Shown here: positions 35,550 through 45,240 of the stretch, piece by piece | Position numbering within the stretch: position 1 is the stretch's first letter | Layout of the letters: the number at the start of each line of letters is the position of its first letter | The notes under the pieces: generated by a model | What the model saw: only the letters and a program-made list of their open reading frames with translations | Database searches by the model: none | What the model was told of the DNA's origin: nothing | Source of the DNA: Nocardia sp. XZ_19_385 | GTDB taxonomy: Bacteria; Actinomycetota; Actinomycetes; Mycobacteriales; Mycobacteriaceae | Assembly: GCF_015355755.1 (NCBI RefSeq) | Contig: NZ_JACVEE010000003.1 | Span: 434,001 to 498,000, forward strand | Direction: 5' to 3' | Length of the DNA stretch: 64,000 bases | Position numbers and translations under genes: made by a program

Positions 35550-37801
35550 CAGTGCGCCCGCCCCGCGGCTGCTTCCTCCGCGCGGGTGAGCCCGCACAAA
35601 CCGATCAGATCTTCGTGCAGTTCGAACCACACCGTGTGATAGCTGTCGATGATGGGCCGTGCCACCCAGAGATGTTCGCCCGCCTGGATTTTCGCGACCG
35701 CTTCGTCGAAGCGGGCCGGATACGGGCGCAGTCGCGGCGCGATCGAGCCGATCCAGCGGACCAGTGGCGTCACCCGCTCGTGCAGCCCGAGCAGCCGGGC
35801 CAGCACCGCCGCGTCGTAGGCGCTGTCGGCGTGATCATTGGGCGTGGCAGCGTCTTTCATCTGCCAGGCGGTGACGATCTCCTTGAGTTCGCCGTTGAAC
35901 CCGCAGAATTCCTCGTAGATCGCGGTGACCGCGTTCGGGTCGATCTGGCGGCGTTCCTGTTCCAGCAGCGCGGCCACGTGCTCGCGGCCCGCCGGGGTCA
36001 GGCGCAGTCCGGCCGGTGTGTTCGCACACCAGCCTCGATCGACGAGATCGGCGCACCGGCACACGGTTTCGTATTCCGGCCGGCCGAGGCTGGTAGCCAC
36101 GGCTTCGGGTCGCACTCGTCCCTTGATGCCGATCAGCCGGAGTAATGCCAAATCGGGGTTGTCGGTGGTCGGCTGCGTCTGGCTGTCGAGCGGGGTGGTG
36201 CGCGGCAGAGCATCGGACGCAGGCAAGGTCCCTGCTGTCATCGCTCCATTGTCGGCCGAATCGATTGCCGATGAACGCCTTTCACCCGCGCCGGTTCGGG
36301 CCGCCAGGGCTGCGGGAAGTTCGCCCGGATCGACTGTGGCCCACGCCGCAAGGCGCGCCACATCGGCGATTACAGCCTGCTCCACCGGTTTTCCGGTGAC
36401 CTCGCCGAGCAGGACCACCCCCGCTCCGCCGTCCACGGTGACGGTGCGTCCAGCCAGCGCGGCGACGACCCCGGGCCCGCAGCCGACCACGCACGGCCGG
36501 CCCAGCTCGCGGCTGACCAGCGCCGCATGCGAAGTGGCGCCGCCCAATTCGGTGACGACGGCGCGGGCGGCGATCATGCCGTGCAGGTCGTCGGGGCTGG
36601 TGGTGACGCGCACCAGGATCACGTCCTCGCCGGCGGCGGCACGGGTTTCGGCCTCGTCGGGGTCGGTCACGACCACACCGGCAGCCAGGCCGGGACAGGC
36701 GGATTCGCCGCGCGCCAGCGGCATCGCCCCGGTATCGGTCCCGGACTCCGGACGCAGCACGGTCCGCAGCTGCTCGGGGCTGACCCGGCGCAGCGCCGTC
36801 TCGGAATCGATGAGACCTTCGTCGGCCATCGCGACCGCCGCCCGAACCGCGGCCCGCGCAGAACGTTTCGCCGGACGCGCCTGCAACAGCCACAGCCGCC
36901 CGGCTTCCACCGTGAACTCGATGTCCTGAATATCGCGCCCGTCGCGTTCGAGCAGCGCGGCGGCGGCCAGCAACTGGGAGTGTGCCGCGGGCAGCATGGT
37001 CGCCAGATCGTGCAGCGGCCGCGGTGTGGTCCGTCCCGACACCACGTCCTCGCCTTGCCCGCCGACCAGCCATTCGCCGAACGGTTGTGGCGCACCGGTA
37101 TTCGGATTGCGGCTGAACAGCACCCCGGTCCCGGAGTGTGCGTCGAGATTGCCGAACACCATGGCCTGCACCGTGACCGCCGTCCCGAGCTGATCGGAGA
37201 CGCCGCGATTGCGCCGATACGCCTTGGCGCGCGCGGAATCCCAGGACCGGAACACGGCGGTGATCGCGCCCCGCAGCTGTTCCCACGGATCCTCGGGCAC
37301 CTCCGCGCGGGGATCGCCGAGCACGATCTCGCGGTATTGCGCGAGAAAGCGCCGGTGCGTGTCGCTCGCGTAGGACGGACTTCCGGTCTCGGCCAGCAAA
37401 GCCCGCTCGGCCGCGGTGTTCATCCCGAGATTGAGCACCGTGTCCATCATCCCGGGCATGCTGACCGCCGCCCCGGACCGCACCGAGACCAGCAACGGCT
37501 TGGTCGCGGCGCCGAATGTGCGCCCGGTACCGCGCTCCAGTGCGGCTATGCCGTCGCGCACGCCCGCCCAGACCGTTTCGCTCAGGGCACCGCGGGCACC
37601 GAACTCGGCCCACGCCTCGGTGGTCAGCACGAACGCGGGCGGCACCGGCAGACCCAGCGCCCGCATGTGATCGACGCTCCACGCCTTGCCGCCGATGCGT
37701 TCCCGCGGCAGCGCGCACGTCCCGTCCAGCTCGGCGACCGAAGGAGCATTCACCTGGTCGGTATGGTCCGGCAACTCCACGGGCCCCACTCCGGTCGTCA
37801 T
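35549..37801 (-). CDS. Pyruvate, phosphate dikinase-like protein lacking the PEP barrel
   Basis: A 750-residue protein. Residues 30-310 are the ATP-grasp nucleotide-binding domain of PPDK (GGKAWSVDHM, SVRSGAAVSMPGMMDTVLN, VLFSRNPNTG, LLQARPAKR). Residues 365-450 are the phosphohistidine domain with ELGGATSHAALVSREL (His at about 425). The C-terminal TIM barrel that binds PEP/pyruvate is missing; instead, about 200 residues include a winged-helix-like part and a helical domain. From memory it looks like M. tuberculosis Rv1127c fused to a neighbour such as Rv1126c. It may phosphorylate something other than pyruvate. GAAGGAG precedes the start. Confidence 0.87.
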   Translation of the reverse strand: MTTGVGPVELPDHTDQVNAPSVAELDGTCALPRERIGGKAWSVDHMRALGLPVPPAFVLTTEAWAEFGARGALSETVWAGVRDGIAALERGTGRTFGAATKPLLVSVRSGAAVSMPGMMDTVLNLGMNTAAERALLAETGSPSYASDTHRRFLAQYREIVLGDPRAEVPEDPWEQLRGAITAVFRSWDSARAKAYRRNRGVSDQLGTAVTVQAMVFGNLDAHSGTGVLFSRNPNTGAPQPFGEWLVGGQGEDVVSGRTTPRPLHDLATMLPAAHSQLLAAAALLERDGRDIQDIEFTVEAGRLWLLQARPAKRSARAAVRAAVAMADEGLIDSETALRRVSPEQLRTVLRPESGTDTGAMPLARGESACPGLAAGVVVTDPDEAETRAAAGEDVILVRVTTSPDDLHGMIAARAVVTELGGATSHAALVSRELGRPCVVGCGPGVVAALAGRTVTVDGGAGVVLLGEVTGKPVEQAVIADVARLAAWATVDPGELPAALAARTGAGERRSSAIDSADNGAMTAGTLPASDALPRTTPLDSQTQPTTDNPDLALLRLIGIKGRVRPEAVATSLGRPEYETVCRCADLVDRGWCANTPAGLRLTPAGREHVAALLEQERRQIDPNAVTAIYEEFCGFNGELKEIVTAWQMKDAATPNDHADSAYDAAVLARLLGLHERVTPLVRWIGSIAPRLRPYPARFDEAVAKIQAGEHLWVARPIIDSYHTVWFELHEDLIGLCGLTRAEEAAAGRAH

Positions 37802-38021
37802 GTCACTCCTTCGGTTTCAGGTATCGGAAAGCCACCACGCACAAGCGGGTGACGGAGGCGGATCCGCCGCGAATCGAGGTCGCGGCTGGCCGGTCGCGGC
37901 TGGAACTTCCACAGGATCGCGGCGTCGGATCGCCCGGACGAATGGCGCGGTTCAGGCGCGAACTCCAGCCTGCCCGGGGCCGCTCCGGATGCGTACCGGT
38001 CGTCCCGGTCACCAAGACGAG

Positions 38022-38066
38022 ATGGCGGCGGAAAAGAAGTGGCTGCCCGGATGGCGGGCCGCCTAG
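38022..38066 (+). CDS. Possible 14-residue peptide before the ABC exporter
   Basis: A tiny frame encodes MAAEKKWLPGWRAA and ends ten bases before the GTG of the ABC transporter. It has only a weak ribosome binding site. It may be a leader peptide that helps start the transporter gene, which itself has no Shine-Dalgarno sequence, or a chance frame. It is the only plausible coding feature in the 274-base gap before the transporter. Confidence 0.25.
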   Translation: MAAEKKWLPGWRAA

Positions 38067-38075
38067 CGTGGGCCC

Positions 38076-39950
38076 GTGATATCCGAAGAGCAGGAAGAGG
38101 CGATCGACAAATCCGCGGACCCCTGGACTGCCTACGACGACACCATGGCCGGCACCGGCTTCTGGTCCATGGCGCGGCAGCTGCCCGTCATGATCGGCCG
38201 GGTCCTGCGCGAATGCTGGGCGGTGAACAGGCGCGATACCGCCGCGTTGGTGCTGTGCTCGCTGATCGCCGAGGTATTCACCGCCGTCGGCCTGCTGGCT
38301 ACGACGAATGTCCTGGAGCGGTTGCTGGCCGGCGGGCCGACGCCGGACCGGTTGCGATCCGCCGCGCCCGCGCTGTCGCTGATCCTGGCGGCTATCGTGC
38401 TGCGCGGCGCTTTGCGGCAGGCGGCGACCTGGGTCCGGTCCCGCCTCGAGCCGCAACTGCGGCGCAGCCTGAGCGTCCGGCTGATGGAATTGAGCACCGG
38501 GGTGCGGCTTTCGGCGTTCGACGACGACGTTTTCCACAACACTCTGCACCGGGTGCGGGAGCGCGCTCAGCACGCGGTCCCGCTGCTCCTCGACGGCACA
38601 CTGCGGCTGCTGGCCGGTGGTATCAGCTTGGTCGCTGTCGGCGGCGTGCTCACCGTGCTGCATCCGATGCTGCTGCCGCTGATGGTGCTCGCGCTGGTGC
38701 CGACGTGGTGGGCGTCGGTGCGGTCGGCGCACCTCGGTTACCAGGTGTACGCGGCCAGCAGTGGGGCAGAGCGGAGGCTGGAGACGCTCACGAATTTGAT
38801 GGCCGATCGGGAACCCGCCGGTGAGGTGCGGGCCTACACGATGCGCGGTTTCCTGCTGCGTGAGTTCCGGCAGCTGGCTGTGCACGTGCAGGACCGGACG
38901 TTGCGGATGGAGCGGCGGCAAGCGCTGAGCCAGGCGACCGGTGAGGCGCTCAGCGCCGTCGGGGTGGGTGTGGTCTATCTGGTGCTCGGCGCGCTGCTGT
39001 TCGCGGGGGCACTGCCGCTGGCGGTCGCGGGCACCGCGGTCGTTGCGATTCAGACAGCCATGAGCACGCTGCGGGCGGTCGTGGAAAGCCTGCACTGGAC
39101 CTACGAGAATGCGCTCTACTACCGGGATTACCTGGATTTCACCGCCGAAGCTGGCAGACAGCAGGAGCGCCGCGGCGGCGTGGCTCCGCCGCCGGAGGTC
39201 GACCGGATCAGCGCCCGCGGCCTGACCTTCACCTACCCATCCGGTGACCGGCCCGCGCTGAGCGGCGTCGACATCGATATCGCACCCGGGGAGATCATCG
39301 CGCTCGTCGGCGAAAACGGCTCGGGCAAAACCACTCTCGCGAAAATCCTGAGCGGACTCTACGAACCCGACAGCGGCACCGTGACCTACGGCGATGTGCC
39401 GCTGACCGAAATCGACCTCGAGCTGCTACGCGACCGGATCGCGGTGATCGCACAGAACTTCACGCACTGGCCGTTCTCGGCCCGCCAGAACATCACCATC
39501 GGCCGCACCGACCACCCGCAATCGGAAGTAGCACTGCAAAAAGCCGCGTCCGCCGCAGGCGCCGACGAGGTCTTCGCCGACCTGCCCAAGGGCGCCGACA
39601 CCCTCCTGGATCCCACTTACCAAGGGGGAGCGGAACTCTCCGGCGGTCAATGGCAGCGCATCGCGGTAGCCCGCGGCCTCTACCGCGACGCCCCACTCCT
39701 GATCTGCGACGAACCGACCGCCGCACTGGACGCCCGCACCGAACACGCGATCTTCGAAACCATCCGCCGCCACGCCGCCCAGCGCACCGTCGTCCTGATC
39801 ACCCACCGCCTCGCCAGCGTCCGCTACGCCGACCGCATCTACGTCCTCGACCACGGCCGCATCGCCGAACACGGCGCCCACCGAGATCTCATGGCCCGCA
39901 ACGGCAGCTACGCCGAGTTCTACAACCTCCAGGCCCAGGCCTACGAGTAG
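38076..39950 (+). CDS. ABC transporter, fused permease and ATP-binding protein
   Basis: A 624-residue half-transporter. Residues 1-350 hold about six membrane segments in the exporter (type IV) fold, and residues 375-620 the ATPase: Walker A VGENGSGKTTLA, signature LSGGQWQRIAVARGL, Walker B LLICDEPTAALD and the His switch ITHRLASV. It probably works as a homodimer at the plasma membrane, exporting a hydrophobic compound or peptide. GTG 38076 has no ribosome binding site. No biosynthetic neighbour is evident, apart from a possible 14-residue peptide. Confidence 0.92.
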   Translation: MISEEQEEAIDKSADPWTAYDDTMAGTGFWSMARQLPVMIGRVLRECWAVNRRDTAALVLCSLIAEVFTAVGLLATTNVLERLLAGGPTPDRLRSAAPALSLILAAIVLRGALRQAATWVRSRLEPQLRRSLSVRLMELSTGVRLSAFDDDVFHNTLHRVRERAQHAVPLLLDGTLRLLAGGISLVAVGGVLTVLHPMLLPLMVLALVPTWWASVRSAHLGYQVYAASSGAERRLETLTNLMADREPAGEVRAYTMRGFLLREFRQLAVHVQDRTLRMERRQALSQATGEALSAVGVGVVYLVLGALLFAGALPLAVAGTAVVAIQTAMSTLRAVVESLHWTYENALYYRDYLDFTAEAGRQQERRGGVAPPPEVDRISARGLTFTYPSGDRPALSGVDIDIAPGEIIALVGENGSGKTTLAKILSGLYEPDSGTVTYGDVPLTEIDLELLRDRIAVIAQNFTHWPFSARQNITIGRTDHPQSEVALQKAASAAGADEVFADLPKGADTLLDPTYQGGAELSGGQWQRIAVARGLYRDAPLLICDEPTAALDARTEHAIFETIRRHAAQRTVVLITHRLASVRYADRIYVLDHGRIAEHGAHRDLMARNGSYAEFYNLQAQAYE

Positions 39951-39957
39951 ACCCCGA

Positions 39958-40776
39958 TCAGGCGACTTCCTTCTTCATCTGGGCGGTGATGATCTTCTGG
40001 TAGCCGGCGCCGAACAGGCGGGGGAGCAGGGCGATGACGCGGGCGTCGGCGCCGATGAGGATTTGGGCCTTGTCCTTGCGGATGCCCTTGAGCATGGCCT
40101 TGGCGGCGGATTCGGGGGTGGTTTTGGCCAGGCGGTCGAAGTTGGCGGCGAGGGCGTCGCGGTCGCGGTCGCCGCCGGCGCGGGCCTTCCAGGCGATGCC
40201 GGTTTTGACCATGCCGGGGTGGACGCAGCTGACGCCGACCTGGTGGCCCGCGATCTTCATTTCCTGGCGGAGCGCGTCGGTGAAACCGCGAATGCCGAAT
40301 TTGGTTGCGTTGTAGGCGCTTTGGCTGGGGCAGGCGGCGAGGCCGAACATGGAGGAGACGTTGGCGATGTGGGCGTCACCGGAGGTGATCAGCTGGGGCA
40401 GAAAGGCTTTGGTGCCGTACATGACGCCCCAGAAGTTGATGTTGACGATCCACTCGAAGTCTTCCCAGCTGAGTTCTTCGACATTGGCGGTCAGCGAGAC
40501 CCCGGCATTGTTGACCAGCACGTTGGCCGGGCCGAAATCGGCGTGTACGTCCTCGGCGTGGGCATAGACCGCGGTGCGGTCGGTGACGTCGAGTTTGTAG
40601 GCGCGGGCCCGGGCGCCGGCTTTCTCGCACAGCGCTGCCGTTTCGGCGACATTGTCGAGGTTGCGGCCGGACAAGGCCAAACGTGCACCGGCATCGGCCA
40701 ATTCGAGCGCGAGCGCCCGCCCGATGCCCGCACCGGCGCCGGTGATGACGGCGACTTTGTCCTGAAAGTTCTTCAC
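39958..40776 (-). CDS. Short-chain dehydrogenase/reductase
   Basis: A 272-residue classical SDR with TGAGAGIGRA (cofactor glycine motif), VNNAGVS, the active-site Ser in ANVSSMFG and YNATK. The C-terminal extension FGAGYQKIITAQMKKEVA is typical of actinobacterial lipid-modifying SDRs. GTG 40776 was chosen (AAGGA five bases upstream). It is the last gene of a four-gene minus-strand unit with KstD and two other SDRs, so a hydroxysteroid or similar substrate is likely. Confidence 0.9.
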   Translation of the reverse strand: MKNFQDKVAVITGAGAGIGRALALELADAGARLALSGRNLDNVAETAALCEKAGARARAYKLDVTDRTAVYAHAEDVHADFGPANVLVNNAGVSLTANVEELSWEDFEWIVNINFWGVMYGTKAFLPQLITSGDAHIANVSSMFGLAACPSQSAYNATKFGIRGFTDALRQEMKIAGHQVGVSCVHPGMVKTGIAWKARAGGDRDRDALAANFDRLAKTTPESAAKAMLKGIRKDKAQILIGADARVIALLPRLFGAGYQKIITAQMKKEVA

Positions 40777-40784
40777 GGTGTTCC

Positions 40785-41516
40785 TTACTTGGTGGTGTAG
40801 CCGCCGTCGGCGACGAATTCGGAGCCGGTGCAGTAGCCGGCTTCGTCGGAAATCAGGAACAGCACCAGACTGGCCAATTCCTCCGGGGCCGCGGCACGGG
40901 GGAGCGGCTGGTCGGCGACCATCGCGTGCGAGCGCTCGGATTCCTCGGTCATCTCGGTGGCGACCACGCCGGGATGCACCGAGTTGACGCGGATGCCGTC
41001 GGCGCCGAACTCCTGCGCGGCCGCCTTGGTCATTCCGCGCACCGCCCACTTGGAGGCGACATAGCCGAGGATGTTGCTGAAGGCGATGATGCCGCCGATC
41101 GAGGAGATATTGACGATCGAACCGCCCCCGGCCCGGCGCATCGAGCCCACCACGGCCTTCATGCCGAGGAACACCCCGATCTGGTTCACGTCGAGTACCT
41201 TGCGGAAATCCGCCTCGGCGAGCTGTTCGATCGGGTCGACATGCACGATGCCCGCATTGTTGACCAGGCCCGACACCGGCCCGAACAGCCGTTCGGCCTC
41301 GGAAACCACGGACTGCCAGGCGGATTCGTCGGTGACATCGAGCGGCAGGTACACCGCCCGCTCGCCGAGTTCGGCGGCGACCGCCTTGCCTTCGTCGGTG
41401 CGCACATCGGTGACCACCACCGCGGCCCCCTCGGCGACCAGACGCCGCGCGAACGCCGCACCCATGCCGCGGGCGCCGCCGGTGACGATCACCGTCTTGC
41501 CGTTGACCCTGCCCAT
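40785..41516 (-). CDS. Short-chain dehydrogenase/reductase
   Basis: A 243-residue classical SDR with TGGARGMGAA, the cofactor Asp in VVTDVR favouring NAD, VNNAGIV, Ser in NISSIGG and YVASK. AAGGAG precedes ATG 41516. It resembles 3-alpha/20-beta-hydroxysteroid dehydrogenase-like SDRs. It lies eight bases upstream of the preceding SDR gene and directly after the KstD gene, so the three are probably one transcript and may oxidise hydroxyl groups of a steroid. Confidence 0.9.
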   Translation of the reverse strand: MGRVNGKTVIVTGGARGMGAAFARRLVAEGAAVVVTDVRTDEGKAVAAELGERAVYLPLDVTDESAWQSVVSEAERLFGPVSGLVNNAGIVHVDPIEQLAEADFRKVLDVNQIGVFLGMKAVVGSMRRAGGGSIVNISSIGGIIAFSNILGYVASKWAVRGMTKAAAQEFGADGIRVNSVHPGVVATEMTEESERSHAMVADQPLPRAAAPEELASLVLFLISDEAGYCTGSEFVADGGYTTK

Positions 41517-41526
41517 GTCCTGCTCC

Positions 41527-43182
41527 TTACTGCTCGAGGTCGGCGAGATGCTGGGCCGCGAGGTAGCCGAACACCATGGCGGGGCCGATGGTGGCGCCCG
41601 CGCCCGCGTAGCTGTTGCCCATGACGGCGGCCGAATTGTTGCCTGCCGCATAGAGTCCCGGGATCGGCGCACCGTCGGCGCGCAGCACCCGGGAGTGTTC
41701 GTCGGTGACCAGTCCGCCTTTGGTGCCGAGGTCGCCGGGCACCATCTCGACTGCGTAGAACGGGCCCTGATCGATCGGCGCGAGGCAGGGATTCGGCCGC
41801 ACCGTGGGATCGCCGTAATACTGGTCGTAGGCGGATTCGCCGCGCTGGAAGTCCTCGTCGCGGCCGGCGCGAGCGAATCCGTTGAACCGCCGCACCGTTG
41901 CGGTCAGTTTGTCCGCAGGCACGCCGATCGCGGTTGCCAGTTCTTCGAGAGTGGCAGCCTGTTTGATGATCCCCGCGTCGAAATACTTCTGCGGGATAGG
42001 CCGTTTCGGGAACGTGCCGAGGAACAGGTATCGGTCCCGGAACCGCTGATCCATGATGAAATACGCGGGCACATGCCCGACGCCGGTGGCGTGCCGCTCG
42101 AACATGGTGTGCACCACGTCGACATAGCTGGCCGATTCGTTGGTGAACCGCTCACCGGCGTCGTTGACCATGATTCCGCCGGGCTGAGAGCGTTCGGCGA
42201 GACAGAAGAACGGCGGACCGTCCGGGTTGCGCACCGACGGGCCCCACCACGCGTCATCCATCAAATCCAAGGCCGCACCAGCGGATTCACCCGCGCGGAT
42301 GCCCTCGCCGACGTTCTCGACGGCACCGACGGTCCAGTCGGTACTGACGGGGCCGGTGAAGTACTCCCGGCGCATCTCGAGGTTGTGCTCGAAACCGCCT
42401 GCGGCCAACACGACTCCGCGCCGGGCCCGGATTTCCACCGGCTTACCGTCGCGTTCGGCCCGCACACCGACCACCACGCCCTCGGAGGTAATCAGCTCCG
42501 AGAGTGGGGTATTCAGCCAGACCGGCACATTCGCGTCACGCAACGCCAGCCACAGCCGCGCCACCAGCGCCTTGCCCAGGCTCAGCGGGATTCTGCCGCG
42601 CAGCCGGTTGACGACCGCCTGCGCGCCCACCCGCACCGCGGTGCGCTTACCCTTCCAGGTGCGCCCGATCATGTTCAGATCGTGGAAATCGCTGACCGTG
42701 AACGCGATTCCCTTCGGACCCGACATGGTCGGTTGATTGATCAACGCCAGATCCTTGCCGAGCAGGCGTCCGTCCACGATCGCCGGTTCGATACTGCGGC
42801 CCTGCGCGAGCCCGCCCGGCTTCTCCGGGTGATAGTCGGAATAGCCGCGGTCATAGACGAATTGCAGATGCGGGGTGCGCGCCTGCAGATAGGTCATCAT
42901 GCGCGGCCCGTTGTCCAGGAACGCGTCCTGCTTGACCTGCGGAACCCGATCACCCACAACCTCTTTGAGATACACCCGGGCCAGATCGGGGCTGTCGGGC
43001 ACGCCCTCGCGCACCAGCACCGGATTGTTCGGGATCCACACCCCACCACCGGACCGCGCGGTGGAACCACCGAATTTGGCGCTCTTCTCGAGCACCACCA
43101 CCGACAGCCCGCGATAGGCGGCGGTGAGTGCGGCGGTCATCCCCGCCGCGCCCGAACCCACTACGACAACGTCGAATTCCAT
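41527..43182 (-). CDS. kstD: 3-oxosteroid 1-dehydrogenase (KstD)
   Basis: KstD introduces the C1-C2 double bond into 3-ketosteroids; together with KshA it opens ring B. The 551-residue flavoprotein has the FAD motif VVGSGAAGMTAALTAAYRG (residues 7-25) and GGSTARSGGGVWIPNN. All expected catalytic positions are present: Tyr in DRGYSDYHPEKPGG, Tyr in FTNESASYVD and Tyr-x3-Gly in GNSYAGAGATIGPAM. GAGGGG precedes ATG 43182. It sits between SDR genes in a unit whose promoter shares a motif with the KshA operon. Substrate range cannot be read from sequence. Confidence 0.92.
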   Translation of the reverse strand: MEFDVVVVGSGAAGMTAALTAAYRGLSVVVLEKSAKFGGSTARSGGGVWIPNNPVLVREGVPDSPDLARVYLKEVVGDRVPQVKQDAFLDNGPRMMTYLQARTPHLQFVYDRGYSDYHPEKPGGLAQGRSIEPAIVDGRLLGKDLALINQPTMSGPKGIAFTVSDFHDLNMIGRTWKGKRTAVRVGAQAVVNRLRGRIPLSLGKALVARLWLALRDANVPVWLNTPLSELITSEGVVVGVRAERDGKPVEIRARRGVVLAAGGFEHNLEMRREYFTGPVSTDWTVGAVENVGEGIRAGESAGAALDLMDDAWWGPSVRNPDGPPFFCLAERSQPGGIMVNDAGERFTNESASYVDVVHTMFERHATGVGHVPAYFIMDQRFRDRYLFLGTFPKRPIPQKYFDAGIIKQAATLEELATAIGVPADKLTATVRRFNGFARAGRDEDFQRGESAYDQYYGDPTVRPNPCLAPIDQGPFYAVEMVPGDLGTKGGLVTDEHSRVLRADGAPIPGLYAAGNNSAAVMGNSYAGAGATIGPAMVFGYLAAQHLADLEQ

Positions 43183-43196
43183 GAATGTCCCCTCGC

Positions 43197-43961
43197 TCAG
43201 TAACCGGCGCCGGTCAGCATGCCGCCGTCGACCACGACCTCGGTGCCCGTGCAATAGCTCGCGGCATCCGAGGCCAGGAACACCACCGCCTCGGTCACCT
43301 CGGCGGGCTGACCCCACCGCGAAATCGGCAGTCCCGCAAAGAACTTGTCGCCATCGACGCCGGAACCGGCCGCCTCCGTCATCGGCGTGGCGATACCGCC
43401 GGGATGCACCGAGTTGACCCGGATCCCTTGCTTGCCCAGCTCCCGCGCCGCCGACTTGGTCACCCCGCGAATCGCGAACTTGCTCGCGCTGTACGCGGAT
43501 AGTCCGGCCGCACCGATAAAGCCCTCGACCGAGGAGACGTTCACGATCGACCCGCCACCGGACTCGGTCAAAGCCGCTGCCACGGACTTGATCCCGAGCC
43601 AGGTGCCGGTCACATTGACGTTCAGGATGGTGGTGAAATCCCGCACCGGCATGTCCGCGATGGACTGAAACCGCAGTATCCCCGCATTGTTGACCAGCAC
43701 ATCGAGCCGCCCGAAACGTCCCTGCGCCTCGGTAACCGCTGCCGCCCAATCGGTTTCACTCGTCACGTCGTGATGCAGATAGTGACAGGCGGGTCCGATC
43801 TCGGCCGCCAGTTCCTTGCCCGCGTCGTCGAGCACGTCACCGAACACCACCCGCGCACCCTCCGCGACGAACCGCCGCACATGCTCGGCGCCCATGCCGC
43901 GCGCGCCTCCGGTGATCAACGCGACCTTGCCCGCGAGCCGACCCTCTCGATCCTGATCCAT
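43197..43961 (-). CDS. Short-chain dehydrogenase/reductase
   Basis: A 254-residue classical SDR: TGGARGMGAEH glycine motif, Asp in VVFGDVLDD for NAD, VNNAGIL, Ser in NVSSVEG and YSASK. It resembles mycobacterial 3-alpha,20-beta-hydroxysteroid dehydrogenase (FabG3). It is the first gene of the KstD unit and is divergent from the luciferase-like gene at 44089, with the shared operator-like motif between them. It would interconvert a hydroxyl and keto group. Confidence 0.9.
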   Translation of the reverse strand: MDQDREGRLAGKVALITGGARGMGAEHVRRFVAEGARVVFGDVLDDAGKELAAEIGPACHYLHHDVTSETDWAAAVTEAQGRFGRLDVLVNNAGILRFQSIADMPVRDFTTILNVNVTGTWLGIKSVAAALTESGGGSIVNVSSVEGFIGAAGLSAYSASKFAIRGVTKSAARELGKQGIRVNSVHPGGIATPMTEAAGSGVDGDKFFAGLPISRWGQPAEVTEAVVFLASDAASYCTGTEVVVDGGMLTGAGY

Positions 43962-44051
43962 GGCTCGAACGCTAAGTCCGGCCGGCAGGCGGGAGCGGGT
44001 GCAGTCTCAGCCACCGAGACCTACGGCTGACCTCCACGCAAGCATCGGAAA

Positions 44052-44066
44052 TATTTCTACTAGGCA
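44052..44066. promoter_or_regulatory. Shared operator-like motif, copy 3
   Basis: Read on the minus strand this is TGCCTAGTAGAAATA, nearly the same as TGCCTAGTCGAAATA at 61479 and TGTCTAGTCGAAAC at 61301. It lies between the divergent KstD unit and the luciferase-like/SDR unit, so a bound protein could control both. The IclR protein at 61.5 kb, whose own promoter carries two copies, is the leading candidate. Confidence 0.5.
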
Positions 44067-44088
44067 TATACAGACTTGGAGGCAGTGC

Positions 44089-45216
44089 ATGAAGTTCTCG
44101 ATGATCTTCGAGGCGCAGATGACCAACCCGTCGGCCGACCACGAACGCCAGGTGTTGCGTGACTGTGTCGAGCAGGCGGTGCTGGCCGAGGAGATGGGCT
44201 TCGACACCGTGTGGGCCGTGGAGCACCACGGGCTGAAGTGGTACGCGCATATGAGCGCCCCGGAGATCTTCCTGACCTGGGTCGCCGCGCGGACCTCCCG
44301 CATCCGGATCGGGCACGGCGTGGTGTGCATGCCGTTCAACTTCAACCATCCGGTGCGCGCCGCCGAACGCGCCGCGATGCTCGACGTGCTCTCCGGCGGC
44401 CGGGTCAACCTCGGCGCCGGCCGCGGCGCCACCCCGCAGGAGACCTCCATGTGCGGCGTCGACCCCGACCGCACCTATCAGGAGGTCGAGGAGGCCCTGT
44501 GCATCATCGGCAAGGCCTGGCAGGACCCGGAGGGCGAATTCGAGTGGCACGGTGAGCTTCTCGATATCGACCCGCATCCGCTGCTGCCCCGTCCGGTGCA
44601 GCTGCCGCACCCGCCGCTGTTCATGGCGTGCACCAAGAAGGACACCCTGAAACTGGCGGCCGACTACGGAATCGGAGCGCTGGTCCTCGGCTTCGCGGGC
44701 ATCGAGGAGATCGCCGAACTGCGCCGCACCTATGACGCGGCCATCGCCGAGCGGACGGGGGAGAAGTTCGTCTCCACCGTGGTCAACGACCATTTCGCGG
44801 CGCTGTGCCCGACGATCGTGCTCGACGATCGGGAGCAGGCCCAGCAGATCGGCGCTCGCGGCCAGCGTTTCTTCGCCCAGTCGATCAAGCACTGGTACGG
44901 CGCGGGCCCGGTCCCGGACGAGGCGGTCGACAACAGTGTCGACGAGGTCGCGGGCATCAAGAAGGCCGCCGAGGAACACCTCGCCTACCTGCACGAGGCG
45001 AAGATCCCCGTGAAGCCCGGCGCCACTTCGGTTTTCAACGTGGAGCACGCCTACGGCAGCCCCGAGGACGCCATCGCCTACGTCGAACGGCTGCAAGCGG
45101 CGGGCGCCGACGAAATCCTGTGCCTGATCCAGATGGGCACGGTGCCGCAGGAAGCCTGCCTCGAGACCATCCGCCACTGGGGCGAGAAGGTCATCCCGCA
45201 CTTCCGCAAGCAGTAA
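44089..45216 (+). CDS. LLM class flavin-dependent oxidoreductase
   Basis: A 375-residue bacterial luciferase-like TIM-barrel protein that uses reduced FMN or F420. The N-terminal strand MKFSMIFEAQM, the VWAVEHHGL block and the GGRVNLGAGRGATPQE loop are typical of LLM monooxygenases. GGAGG precedes ATG 44089. A second LLM enzyme is at 57134. It is followed by an SDR in the same direction and may perform a Baeyer-Villiger or hydroxylation step on a steroid-like compound. The cofactor is not certain. Confidence 0.9.
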   Translation: MKFSMIFEAQMTNPSADHERQVLRDCVEQAVLAEEMGFDTVWAVEHHGLKWYAHMSAPEIFLTWVAARTSRIRIGHGVVCMPFNFNHPVRAAERAAMLDVLSGGRVNLGAGRGATPQETSMCGVDPDRTYQEVEEALCIIGKAWQDPEGEFEWHGELLDIDPHPLLPRPVQLPHPPLFMACTKKDTLKLAADYGIGALVLGFAGIEEIAELRRTYDAAIAERTGEKFVSTVVNDHFAALCPTIVLDDREQAQQIGARGQRFFAQSIKHWYGAGPVPDEAVDNSVDEVAGIKKAAEEHLAYLHEAKIPVKPGATSVFNVEHAYGSPEDAIAYVERLQAAGADEILCLIQMGTVPQEACLETIRHWGEKVIPHFRKQ

Positions 45217-45240
45217 CCCTCTCTCGACAAGGAACTCGAA

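Noticed and set aside
41527..43749. KstD frame extended upstream to 43749
   Set aside because: The upstream part is a frame shadow of the SDR gene at 43197-43961; the FAD motif begins at ATG 43182.
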